Below, piece after piece: positions 34,449 to 45,323 of a stretch of DNA of 54,991 nt. This stretch comes from a bacterium. Its GTDB lineage: Bacteria > Myxococcota_A > Polyangia > Nannocystales > Nannocystaceae. Positions within the stretch are counted from its first letter, which is position 1, and every line of letters starts with the position of its first letter. The stretch is taken from assembly GCA_024742475.1 (NCBI GenBank), contig JANSYI010000017.1, positions 138,529 to 193,519 on the forward strand, given 5' to 3'. Made by a program: the position numbers and the translations under genes. The notes below the pieces were generated by a model. The model searched no databases. It saw only the letters and a program-made list of their open reading frames with translations, and had not been told where the DNA came from.

Positions 34449-36128
34449 TCAGTGCGACCACAGCAGGGATTCGAGCAAGATCGTGACCCCGATGAGCGCA
34501 AGAGCCATCACGATGATCACGCCCAGGCCGCGCATCAGCGCCGCGCGCTTGGCCCGGCCGATCTCTGCGCGAGCGTCGGCCCGTTCGTCCTCGTCGGTGA
34601 TCTTGGCCAAGGCGGCCATGGTGGACTCGGCCCCCTTGGCGTGGCTGCGCATCATCGTGAAGGTCATCAACGCCAGGAAGAGTCCGCCGCCTCCGAGTAG
34701 TACGCCTCGCATGGCGAGCGTCCACGTGCGCTTCTTGGTGGCCATTGCGTCCAAGACACGGTCGCGGTTGACGATCGCCACCTGGGGTCCATATGCAGAC
34801 AGGGGAAGCGTGCCCAGCAGGTACGCCCGCGCGGCGTCGACCTGGTCTCCGCGCAGGGTGATGGCCTCGACCGCCGCCCAGTACTTCGTCTCGTGCGCGG
34901 ACTCGTAGTTGGCCTCGACCCGGGGCGCGTCGACGCCTGCGCGCTGCAGGTCGATCAGGGGTTGCAACGACGCCCCATCCGCAGGGTCCCCCTCGACCAC
35001 CTGCACCCGCGCGAGCGCAGTGCTCTCGCCCGGGGCGTTGGGTGCCGGGTAGGCCTCGAACTGCACCACGCCCGGCTGCAGCGGCGCGTCGAGAGACCAC
35101 AGGCGTGGTGGCTCCCCCACCTTCAAGGGAGGTGTGAGCGTGGAGACCCAGGCGCCGGCCCGCTCGTGCACGTCGACGTAGACCGGCCGCTTTCGACGCA
35201 GCGACTCCACGCCCAGCTCCAGGGAGGGTGCATCGCTGGCGAGCGTCAACGCGCCCGGTCGCAGCACCACGCCGCCGGCAAAGCTGACCATGCGCACCGT
35301 CCGTCGGTGCTGCACCGCGCCGGCGGAGTCGAGCACTCGCACCTGCACGCGCAACACCGCCGAGGTCAGCACGCCGTGCAGGGACAGCACGCCCCACGGG
35401 TCGAGCGTCCCTTTGGCGAGCAGCGGAGGCGTCGTCGCGTCGCCGGTACGGCCCGCGAAGCCACCGCTGACCAGCGCCACCTCCACGTCGCCCGCACGAG
35501 GCGTGCCGTCGGGGTTGGTCACGCGGACGTACAGCGTGTTGTCGAACTCGGACAGCAAGCGACCGTGGGCACGCACCGCGATCCGGGCCCCAGTGGGCTG
35601 CGGATCCGAGTCGTCCCCGTGCTGCAGGGTCGACCCGGCGACGATGGGCTCGGGCTCGGTGGTCCCGAATGCCTCGACGATCTCGATCGCGACCGACTCG
35701 TGCATCGGCGCCATCGCCTCGGGCGAGGAGGACTCGAGCTGCACGTGCAGCTGCGCGGGGCCGGGTGCGAGCCCCACGGGCGTCATCAACGTGGCTTGGG
35801 CGATCGCCCCCTCACCCGTGGTGTGCAGCGCGCCCAGTTCGTGCCGCGTGCCGTCGCGCTCGATCCAGACCTGGCCCGTCACCGGTGGAGTCGGGGCGGA
35901 CCCCTCGGGAATGACCTGCGCGCGGACCGGAAACGGACGCCCCGCCGCCATCGTGGTCGGCGACTGAACCACTGCGGTGAAACGCACGTGCAAGTAGGAC
36001 ACCCACAGGCTCAGGACGATCGCGATCGCCAGTCCGATGGGGCCCCCGATGACGAACAGCCGGCCCACGCCCGACCCTTGCAGGGGGGACGTCAGCAGGT
36101 CGGAGTCCCCATTCGACGCGTCGCTCAC
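34449..36128 (-). CDS. Large membrane protein with extracytoplasmic beta domains, unknown function
   Basis: The 559-aa protein has a short cytoplasmic N-terminus, one helix (LFVIGGPIGLAIAIVLSLWVSYL, about 25-48) and about 400 extracytoplasmic residues of Ig/CARDB-like beta sequence. One example is TALVQSP-type FTAVVQSPTTMAAGRPFPVRAQV, which resembles a macroglobulin/bacterial Ig MG domain. Two C-terminal helices follow (GVLLGGGGLFLALMTFTMM and LGVIIVMALALIGVTILLESL), separated by a charged cytoplasmic loop. No enzyme motif was found. The GTG at 36128 is fixed by the strong ribosome site AAGGAGG about 14 nt upstream. It is divergent from ugd over only 41 bp. Confidence 0.8.
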   Translation of the reverse strand: MSDASNGDSDLLTSPLQGSGVGRLFVIGGPIGLAIAIVLSLWVSYLHVRFTAVVQSPTTMAAGRPFPVRAQVIPEGSAPTPPVTGQVWIERDGTRHELGALHTTGEGAIAQATLMTPVGLAPGPAQLHVQLESSSPEAMAPMHESVAIEIVEAFGTTEPEPIVAGSTLQHGDDSDPQPTGARIAVRAHGRLLSEFDNTLYVRVTNPDGTPRAGDVEVALVSGGFAGRTGDATTPPLLAKGTLDPWGVLSLHGVLTSAVLRVQVRVLDSAGAVQHRRTVRMVSFAGGVVLRPGALTLASDAPSLELGVESLRRKRPVYVDVHERAGAWVSTLTPPLKVGEPPRLWSLDAPLQPGVVQFEAYPAPNAPGESTALARVQVVEGDPADGASLQPLIDLQRAGVDAPRVEANYESAHETKYWAAVEAITLRGDQVDAARAYLLGTLPLSAYGPQVAIVNRDRVLDAMATKKRTWTLAMRGVLLGGGGLFLALMTFTMMRSHAKGAESTMAALAKITDEDERADARAEIGRAKRAALMRGLGVIIVMALALIGVTILLESLLWSH

Positions 36129-36169
36129 CGTGGCAGCCCCCCTCCTTTTACCGTACAGTCCCGGCAACT
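36129..36169. promoter_or_regulatory. Short divergent region between the membrane protein and ugd
   Basis: The 41-bp gap holds, on the minus strand, the window's strongest Shine-Dalgarno sequence (AAGGAGG) for the gene at 36128. On the plus strand TACAGT lies 10 nt before the ugd ATG. Promoters for the two genes must overlap or lie inside the coding regions. Confidence 0.5.
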
Positions 36170-37477
<1,308 letters not shown>

Positions 37478-37504
37478 GCCCGCTCCCCATCTCGCTCCCC
37501 AGAC

Positions 37505-37536
37505 GACGCCGCGTCACTCGCTGAGGACGCGGCGTC
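37505..37536 (+). terminator. Terminator after ugd
   Basis: GACGCCGCGTC (37505-37515) pairs perfectly with GACGCGGCGTC (37526-37536) around a 10-nt loop, 27 nt after the ugd stop. No T-run follows. The right arm ends 4 nt before the -10 box TAGTCT of the next gene. Confidence 0.65.
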
Positions 37537-37540
37537 TGCG

Positions 37541-37546
37541 TAGTCT
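37541..37546 (+). promoter_or_regulatory. -10 box TAGTCT of the M23 peptidase gene
   Basis: TAGTCT lies 8 nt before an in-frame GTG at 37555. If transcription starts there, the M23 mRNA either begins at that GTG or has a leader of about 80 nt to the GTG at 37633. Confidence 0.4.
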
Positions 37547-37632
37547 CTGCCGGCGTGGTGGGAGCGAATACCCCGCAGGCACGGACGCGAGTTCGGTCGC
37601 GAGTCAGCCCCGGGATCGACGATGCTTGGGGG

Positions 37633-39318
37633 GTGCGACGCGTTCGGTGGGCGGTGATGTTGGCGTGGGTGAGCGGATTCGGGTGCGACGACACAACCGA
37701 GCCCGAGACGACGACGCCACCACCGGCGATCACCGATGCTGACGCGACCGCCCCCGACGCCGGCGCCGTCATCGTCGAAGACGCACCGCGTGAGGCGGGC
37801 GTGCGGCTGGACGCGTTCAAGAAGCCCGTTGCGCCGCTGCCCGCCTTCGTCCCCGGCACGATGCGAGAGCTGGTGTTCGAGGTTCGGATCGCCGAGAAGA
37901 AAGCGCTGCACGTCCCCGTCGTTCGCGTGTTCGCCGACACCCGTCTCTCCGAACGATCCAACGCCGATCTCCGCCTGCGCTGGAGCCCGACTCGCGTGGT
38001 GCTCCCCGTGACCGACGGCGCCGACGAGGCGTTCCTCGAGAAGTTCGAAGGCGCCTTGGCGCCGAGCGACCCACCCACCGCCCACGCGCTCGAAGGCGAC
38101 GGCTGGGGTGCCGTCGCAGCCCTCCCCTGGCCCGTGACGGACGACCCACACATCGCCTCCATCGCCGGCGGCCTGCAGCTCGCCATGAGCCACGTCGTGC
38201 TCCCCACCCCGCCCGAGGGTCTCAGCCCCGGCGCAACCTGGACGATCGAGCGCGAAGTACAGGTCTTCGGCATCCCAGCGTGGGAGCGCATCGAGGCGGA
38301 GGCCAAGAAGATCGACGGCGACCAGCTGGAGCTCCGGGCGAAGGTGGTGTTCGAGAGCGCAGACCCCATCGAGCCCGTCACCGCGCTTGGGACCCAGGCC
38401 ATGGCCGTCGATGGCAAGGCGTCCTTGCACGCCCGGTACGACCTCGCCGCCGGCCTCCCCATCGACATGCAGCTCAAGGGCTCATTGGGGCTGCAAAGCG
38501 CAGACGGCAAGACGACGCCGATCAAGATCGAGCTGCGCGCCGACGAAAACTACATGGCGCAGCCCGACCCTCGCGTAACGCTGACCGGCGAGCTGACCGA
38601 CGGCAGCTTGGTGGTGGGCAAGGTCCCGCCAGGCACGAAGGTGTGGTTCAACAAGGGGAAGCGACCCGTGTCCGAGGAGGGTGACTTCGTCATCGGGTTC
38701 GGACGCGATGCACCCCCGCGGGCGCTGCTGGCGTTCAGCTTCGAGGACGGACCGCCGGTTCGACGCATCCTTCACGTTGCAGATCGAACCTTCGAGCCCG
38801 AAGCGATCGACGGCCTGCCCGAGGCGTTCGTCCACCCCGACAAGGAGACGAAGCGAGCGCTGGGCAAGAGCCGCAAGCGCATCGAGAAGGTCCGCCGCAA
38901 GTCCAGCACCGTGGCCTTCTATCGCGACGGGTTCATCTGGCCGGCCAAAGGGAGGATCACCTCGACCTACGGCCGCAAGCGCATCCTCAATGGCGAGGAG
39001 AAGGGCCCTCACTGGGGCGTCGACATCGCGGGCCGCGTGGGCAGCCCGGTCAGGGCGCCCGCGGCGGGCGTCGTGGTTTTCGCAGAGCAGGACGTTCCGT
39101 TGTCGGGCAACCTGGTGATCATCGACCACGGCCACGGCGTCACCTCCTCCTTCTTGCACCTGCAGAAGATCAAGGTGAGCGTCGGCGACGAGGTGAAACA
39201 AGGGCAGACGATCGCCACGTTGGGCAACACGGGGCGCTCGACCGGTCCTCACCTGGACTGGCGCATGAACCTCGGGGACACGCGCATCGACCCGCAGCTG
39301 CTGGTGCCGCCGCGGTAG
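37633..39318 (+). CDS. M23-family peptidase lipoprotein (LytM-like)
   Basis: The 561-aa lipoprotein (lipobox SGFGC) has a beta-rich central region and a C-terminal M23 zinc peptidase domain of about 130 residues. Such enzymes cut peptidoglycan cross-bridges or activate amidases. The first zinc ligands are His460 and Asp464 in HWGVDIAG, and His509 is in SSFLHLQ. The last motif is GPHLDW (His540, Asp542), where classic LytM has HLH. I recall HLD variants in other proteobacterial M23 proteins, so Asp may serve as ligand. The GTG at 37633 gives a normal signal (MRRVRWAVMLAWVSGFGC). An earlier GTG at 37555 is close to a -10 box and would add 26 residues. Confidence 0.88.
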   Translation: MRRVRWAVMLAWVSGFGCDDTTEPETTTPPPAITDADATAPDAGAVIVEDAPREAGVRLDAFKKPVAPLPAFVPGTMRELVFEVRIAEKKALHVPVVRVFADTRLSERSNADLRLRWSPTRVVLPVTDGADEAFLEKFEGALAPSDPPTAHALEGDGWGAVAALPWPVTDDPHIASIAGGLQLAMSHVVLPTPPEGLSPGATWTIEREVQVFGIPAWERIEAEAKKIDGDQLELRAKVVFESADPIEPVTALGTQAMAVDGKASLHARYDLAAGLPIDMQLKGSLGLQSADGKTTPIKIELRADENYMAQPDPRVTLTGELTDGSLVVGKVPPGTKVWFNKGKRPVSEEGDFVIGFGRDAPPRALLAFSFEDGPPVRRILHVADRTFEPEAIDGLPEAFVHPDKETKRALGKSRKRIEKVRRKSSTVAFYRDGFIWPAKGRITSTYGRKRILNGEEKGPHWGVDIAGRVGSPVRAPAAGVVVFAEQDVPLSGNLVIIDHGHGVTSSFLHLQKIKVSVGDEVKQGQTIATLGNTGRSTGPHLDWRMNLGDTRIDPQLLVPPR

Positions 39319-39327
39319 TCAGAGGGC

Positions 39328-39831
39328 CTAGTCCTCGTAGTCGCTGCCCGGGTCGAGCTGCGTGTAGAACTCGGCGACCTGCGGCGGGCCGTCGTAGGTG
39401 GGGAAGCCGACGCCGGCCACCGCGTCACGCAGACAGTCCTTGAGGTCCTTCTTGTCATTCCACTTGGAGTCGATCGTAGCGTTGACGGCGATGGGCCGCT
39501 TGCTCTTCGGGTCGAGCTGGACCGCGAAGTCGACGTCGCCCTCGAGCGCCTCGCCCTCGGCGACGCCGTGCTTCTTCTTGGCCTTGGCCACGCACTCGTC
39601 CAAGCCGTCGAAGCTGCGGTTGAACGCTTGGGAGACCTCCCAGTCGTCGGCGCGCTCTGTGCCGTAGGCGTCGAGGTCGACGCTCATCTTCGACGGATCG
39701 AACTCTGCAATCGTCGCCTTGACCGTGCGCTTGTTGCTGCGCCCCTCGGGCTTCTTGCAGGCGAGAGCGCCGAGCGAGACCGCAGCGGCGAGAGTGAACA
39801 AACCGAGTTTCTGAACGAGATCCGCTGCCAT
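39328..39831 (-). CDS. Small lipoprotein, AgmX/PglI-domain-like
   Basis: The 167-aa lipoprotein has lipobox LGALAC (Cys25) after a hydrophobic segment. The mature protein is Lys/Asp-rich with AFNRSFDGLDECVAKAKKKHG, then GDVDFAVQLDPKSKRPIAVNATIDSKWNDKKDLKDCLRDAVAGVGFPTYDGPPQVAEF. The Cys-x-Cys spacing and the FAVQLDP...DLKDCLRDAVAGVGFP layout match the AgmX/PglI C-terminal domain seen in the lipoprotein at 26713. TAGGA lies 4 nt before the ATG at 39831. It is convergent with the M23 gene and divergent from the rhomboid gene. Confidence 0.78.
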   Translation of the reverse strand: MAADLVQKLGLFTLAAAVSLGALACKKPEGRSNKRTVKATIAEFDPSKMSVDLDAYGTERADDWEVSQAFNRSFDGLDECVAKAKKKHGVAEGEALEGDVDFAVQLDPKSKRPIAVNATIDSKWNDKKDLKDCLRDAVAGVGFPTYDGPPQVAEFYTQLDPGSDYED

Positions 39832-39965
39832 GTTTCCTACGCTTCCCCTGAAAAGCCCTGGGGCCGCCTCGACCTGGAGGCATCCCCTGCGCGGTCGGTA
39901 GAGACGACGACCGCGACGCGATTATTCCGTATCCTTGGCCACGCGGCTATGATCGCGCGCAGCTT

Positions 39966-41132
39966 GTGGGCAACTCGACCACACTCTCCCATCACCACGA
40001 GGTCTCCGCGCAGTGTCCGTCATGCGGATTGAGCGCGTTGGTACCGGTGCATCTGCAGCGAGACGAGCACGCAAACTGGGTCCAAGTCGACAAGCCGGGA
40101 TGGTTTCGTCGCAACAAGGTCGATACGAGCAAGGCCGACGTGCAGATCGACGCCTGCCCGATGTGCTTCGGAGCGTGGTTCGACGCCGGTGAGCTCAACA
40201 CGCTCGCGGGCGATCTCGAGGGCGTCGAGGACATCTTGGATCCAGAAGCCGACGCCACCTCTCGCCCCTGCCCGCACGGGCACGGCCCGATGGAGGAACA
40301 CGCGCTCCCGGGGGTGATTCGCACCCCGGTGGATCGCTGCAAGACGTGCGGGGGTGTGTGGCTCGACGGACACGAGCGACGCAAGCTCGCCAAAGCGACG
40401 ACGAGCGAGGGCCAAGGGACGCGGACCGAGCGGTGGCTCAAGCGCGGCGCGATCTGGGCGGCGCAGGTGTTGACCCACCTCCCGGTCGAGGTCGAAAACC
40501 CCGGACGCGGCACGCCGTGGATCGTCTACACCCTGCTCGTCGCCTTTGCGGTGCTGTTTGGCATGCAGCAGCTCGAGCAGCTCGACACCTACTACTACGG
40601 CATCGTCCCGGGCCGCTTCAAACAAGCGCACGACTGGTACACGCTGGGCGGCTACATGTTCCTGCACGGGAGCTGGGCCCACATCCTGGGCAACGCCTAC
40701 TTCCTCTATACGTTCGGCGACAACATCGAGCACCTCTTCGGGCGCGTTCGCTTCGCGCTCTTCTTCGTCGGGACGGGCCTGCTCGCGGGGTTGATGCACA
40801 CGTGGCTGACCCGGGAGACGGCGACCGTGGTCGTCGGGGCGTCGGGCTCGATCGCCGGCGTGCTCGCGGCGTATCTCTGGGCGTTCCCGCGACAGCGGCT
40901 GTTCCAGGTCGTGCTGTGGATTCAGCTGAAGATCCCGGTGTGGGTGTACCTCGGCGTCTGGGTGGGCTTTCACGTGGTGATGGGGTTCTTCGGCACCGGA
41001 GGCAGCGCCAAGCAGGTGGCCTGGTTCGCCCACCTCGGCGGGTTCATCGTCGGCCTCGCGGTCACGCCTTGGATGCTGAAGCTGCGTCGCCGCGAGGTGG
41101 CCAAGAGCGTCCGCGTCCCCGCGACGGGCTAG
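39966..41132 (+). CDS. Rhomboid intramembrane serine protease with zinc-finger N-terminus
   Basis: The 388-aa protein starts with two TFIIB-like zinc ribbons: CPSCGL...CPMCFGAWFDAGEL (about 17-75) and RPCPHGHGPME...CKTCGGVWLDGHE (about 97-137). A rhomboid domain follows with about six helices. The catalytic Ser293 is in GASGSIAG and His356 is in FAHLGGF; HGSWAHILGNAYFL is the conserved oxyanion-side His/Asn motif. Rhomboids cut membrane proteins inside the bilayer. The zinc ribbons may recognise partners or metals in the cytoplasm. The GTG at 39966 is the only start that includes the first ribbon; TATGAT lies 12 nt upstream. The next gene starts 1 nt after the stop. Confidence 0.92.
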   Translation: MGNSTTLSHHHEVSAQCPSCGLSALVPVHLQRDEHANWVQVDKPGWFRRNKVDTSKADVQIDACPMCFGAWFDAGELNTLAGDLEGVEDILDPEADATSRPCPHGHGPMEEHALPGVIRTPVDRCKTCGGVWLDGHERRKLAKATTSEGQGTRTERWLKRGAIWAAQVLTHLPVEVENPGRGTPWIVYTLLVAFAVLFGMQQLEQLDTYYYGIVPGRFKQAHDWYTLGGYMFLHGSWAHILGNAYFLYTFGDNIEHLFGRVRFALFFVGTGLLAGLMHTWLTRETATVVVGASGSIAGVLAAYLWAFPRQRLFQVVLWIQLKIPVWVYLGVWVGFHVVMGFFGTGGSAKQVAWFAHLGGFIVGLAVTPWMLKLRRREVAKSVRVPATG

Positions 41133-41133
41133 G

Positions 41134-42149
<1,016 letters not shown>

Positions 42150-42150
<1 letters not shown>

Positions 42151-42702
42151 TGGGAGAGCGCGGCGGCGAACACTCAGGATACGTGCGGGCGCCCGCCCAG
42201 CTTCACGATGAACCGCCTCCCACCCTCGATGAGCTCTACCGCGCCCACGCGGACTTCGTGTGGAGGACCGTCTTGCGCGTGGGCATCCCCGAGCCGCAGG
42301 CGGAAGACGCCGTGCACGAGGTGTTCTTGGTCGTGCGCCGAAAGTTGCCCGAGTTTCGCGGGGACGCGGCGCCGACGACCTGGCTGTACGCGATCACCCG
42401 CGGCGTCTGTGCGAACCTACGCCGTGCGCACGCCCGAGCGGAGCGAAGGATCGGCCTGGCCCCAACTCCAGATGCGGCGCCGACCCCCGAGGAGGCAGCC
42501 ACGCGCGCCAACGCGGCCGAGCTGGTCGCGCGCTTCTTGGCCGAGCTGCCCGACGAACAGCGGGAGGTGTTCGTGCTGAGCGACATCGAAGGCATGGCGG
42601 GGCCCGAGGTCGCGACGGCCCTGCGCATCCCCTTGGGCACGGCGTACTCCCGGCTTCGACTCGCCCGCAAGCGCCTCGAGGCGTTCGTGAAACGGGGGAG
42701 TG

Positions 42703-42710
<8 letters not shown>
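42150..42710 (+). CDS. ECF-type RNA polymerase sigma factor
   Basis: The 186-aa sigma factor has region 2 (LDELYRAHADFVWRTVLRVGIPEPQAEDAVHEVFLVVRRKLPEFRGDAAPTTWLYAITRGVCANLRR, about 25-92). It has region 4 (RFLAELPDEQREVFVLSDIEGMAGPEVATALRIPLGTAYSRLRLARKRLEAFV, about 128-180) with an intact helix-turn-helix. Its ATG overlaps the upstream stop as TGATG, and its own stop overlaps the next gene's start region, so three genes are translationally chained. The following gene has the layout of a membrane anti-sigma factor. It probably responds to an envelope signal. Confidence 0.9.
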
Positions 42711-43446
<736 letters not shown>

Positions 43447-43478
43447 TGGAACGTTCTCTCGGTGCACACACACCGGGC

Positions 43479-44468
43479 ATGATGACTAGCTTGTTCGTAC
43501 GACCCTCTCTTCTTCTGTGCACGACGGCGCTGCTGCTCGCCGCCTGCGACGCCCCCGGCAAGACCGTGGGCATCGAAAGCGGGACCGACGGCGGCAGAGA
43601 GACCGACGGCGGCGGCCAAACCAATAGTGCCGGCGAGACCGACAGCGCCGGCGAGACCGATAGCGGCGGCGAGCCCGGATGTTTCGCCACCGATGACCCA
43701 GCCGACTGCGCGAGCGCGGGCTGTCTTTGGATTACACCCTCCGAGGTCTCCCTCGCCGGCGGCACTTGCGAGGTCTCGGCCGGCACGAACGGCTACTGTG
43801 TCGGGTACTACGACGGCCCTGAGGATGGCTGCGGGTACCAGCCCTACTGCGAGGACGACATGAGCTTCGACGTCTACGTCCTGCAGACCGGCGAGGACAC
43901 TTGGGAGCTGTACACCCGCTCGGACTGCTTCGAAGATCCACCTGCCGGCTTCACCGCATGCGAGCCCGGTTCGGGCCCCGAGGTCTGCGACTGCGCCTGC
44001 TCGAACGCAGCATCGCTCCCGCCGGGCTTCGAGACCTCGCTCAGCCCCGGCGGCTGCGCGGACATGTCGATCTTCGGCGTGTCCGAGGACGGCTCGATCG
44101 GGATCGTGCTGTGGACCGGCGGCGACTTCACGCCGGTCGCCGACGCCGTCGCCGCGGGAGAGACGCAGAGCACCGAGCACGACGTCAGCGAGTTCGACCA
44201 GCTGTCGGTTCTCGTCGGGACCAACGTCACCTACCCCGAGTGCAATGACGCGCTCGAACCTGGCGCCTACGAGATCGACCAAGAGTGGGTCGCGACGGCC
44301 GGCACGGTCACGATCGAGGTGGTCCCGGAGATGGATCCCCCCAAGTTCGGCACGCAGGGGTCTGCGACGGTGACCGTGACCGGGCTCGAGGTGACCTACG
44401 GCGGCGTCACCGAGTCGGTCGACGCGTTCGTGCTCGAGGACGTCGCGGTCGGCTGGCTGCCGGGGTGA
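43479..44468 (+). CDS. Stalked lipoprotein with Cys-rich segment and VAVGWLPG-type domain (tandem paralogue 1)
   Basis: The 329-aa lipoprotein has a signal ending LLLAAC, a G/D/T-rich stalk (TDGGRETDGGGQTNSAGE) and a Cys-rich middle (CFATDDPADCASAGCLWI, CDCACSNAASLPPGF). The C-terminal domain of about 150 residues begins ETSLSPGGCADMSIFG and ends VEVTYGG-type GVTESVDAFVLEDVAVGWLPG. The same domain forms the whole ectodomain of the next gene, so the two are tandem paralogues. The domain was not recognised. The start is ATG 43479 or 43482; an earlier ATG at 43446 overlaps the upstream stop and lacks a signal at its N-terminus. Confidence 0.8.
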   Translation: MMTSLFVRPSLLLCTTALLLAACDAPGKTVGIESGTDGGRETDGGGQTNSAGETDSAGETDSGGEPGCFATDDPADCASAGCLWITPSEVSLAGGTCEVSAGTNGYCVGYYDGPEDGCGYQPYCEDDMSFDVYVLQTGEDTWELYTRSDCFEDPPAGFTACEPGSGPEVCDCACSNAASLPPGFETSLSPGGCADMSIFGVSEDGSIGIVLWTGGDFTPVADAVAAGETQSTEHDVSEFDQLSVLVGTNVTYPECNDALEPGAYEIDQEWVATAGTVTIEVVPEMDPPKFGTQGSATVTVTGLEVTYGGVTESVDAFVLEDVAVGWLPG

Positions 44469-44519
44469 TTCTCTTCGCGGGCGGTGATGGAACCCGCCGG
44501 CTGTGCACACCAAGGGGGC

Positions 44520-45290
44520 ATGACGCTTTCCATGCATGACCTTGTCCCTGCCGTGCTCGGCCTCGCGCTCGTCCTCCCCGCCTGCGACGGGGGCGAGGAG
44601 ACGGGCACCGACTCGGACGGGATGTCGGGCTCGACCAGCGGCGGCTCCGACTCCGACTCCGACAGCGCGTCCTCGGGAGCCTCCGCAAGCGCGAGCGCGA
44701 GCGGATCCTCGGGTGCGACGACCACACCGGGTTCCACCTCGCAGGGTTCCACCTCGCAGGGCTCGAGCACCGGCGCGGAGACCAGCAGCGGCGAGAGCAC
44801 CGACGCGGGATCGTCGAGCGGCGACACCACGGGCTCGGGGGCATCGCTGCCCGACGGCTTCGAGGACACGCTCGAGGCCAGCGGCTGCGGCGACATGGTC
44901 GTCTACGGGCGCTCCGACGACGACACCATCGCCCTGGTGATGCACATCGACGACGAGCTGGTCGCCGACGCCGCCGCCAGCGGCGAGATCTACGAAGCCA
45001 CGCGCCCGATCGAAGACTTCGTCACCTTCGAGGTGCTCGTGGGTGCGTTCGTCAGCGCGCCGCTGTGCAACGACGTCATCATCGAGGAGACGGTCGTCGA
45101 GCAGACCTGGGTCGCGACCGCGGGCAGCGTCGACATCACGATCGACCCCGTCGAGGGTGCTGCGCCCTTCGAGGTGCAGGGATACGCGACGATGGAGCTC
45201 TCGGCGGTCGAGGTCACCTACGAGGGCGTCACCGAGACCCTCGAGGACGTCGTGCTCGCAGACGTCGCCGTGGGCTGGCTGCCAGGCTGA
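44520..45290 (+). CDS. Stalked lipoprotein with VAVGWLPG-type domain (tandem paralogue 2)
   Basis: The 256-aa lipoprotein has signal MTLSMHDLVPAVLGLALVLPAC and a stalk of about 95 residues rich in S/D/G/A/T (SGSTSGGSDSDSDSASSG). Its ectodomain matches the C-terminus of the preceding lipoprotein: both have GFE-x-x-L, CADM/CGDMVVYG, EQTWVATAGSVDITI, then GVTETLEDVVLADVAVGWLPG. It lacks the Cys-rich middle. AAGGGGG just before the ATG at 44520 supports the start. The pair is 51 nt apart and probably co-transcribed. No function is known. The stalk varies more than the domain, as expected for a spacer. Confidence 0.82.
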   Translation: MTLSMHDLVPAVLGLALVLPACDGGEETGTDSDGMSGSTSGGSDSDSDSASSGASASASASGSSGATTTPGSTSQGSTSQGSSTGAETSSGESTDAGSSSGDTTGSGASLPDGFEDTLEASGCGDMVVYGRSDDDTIALVMHIDDELVADAAASGEIYEATRPIEDFVTFEVLVGAFVSAPLCNDVIIEETVVEQTWVATAGSVDITIDPVEGAAPFEVQGYATMELSAVEVTYEGVTETLEDVVLADVAVGWLPG

Positions 45291-45323
45291 TCCGGCGCTC
45301 GCCTACAGCAGACGACGATGGGC

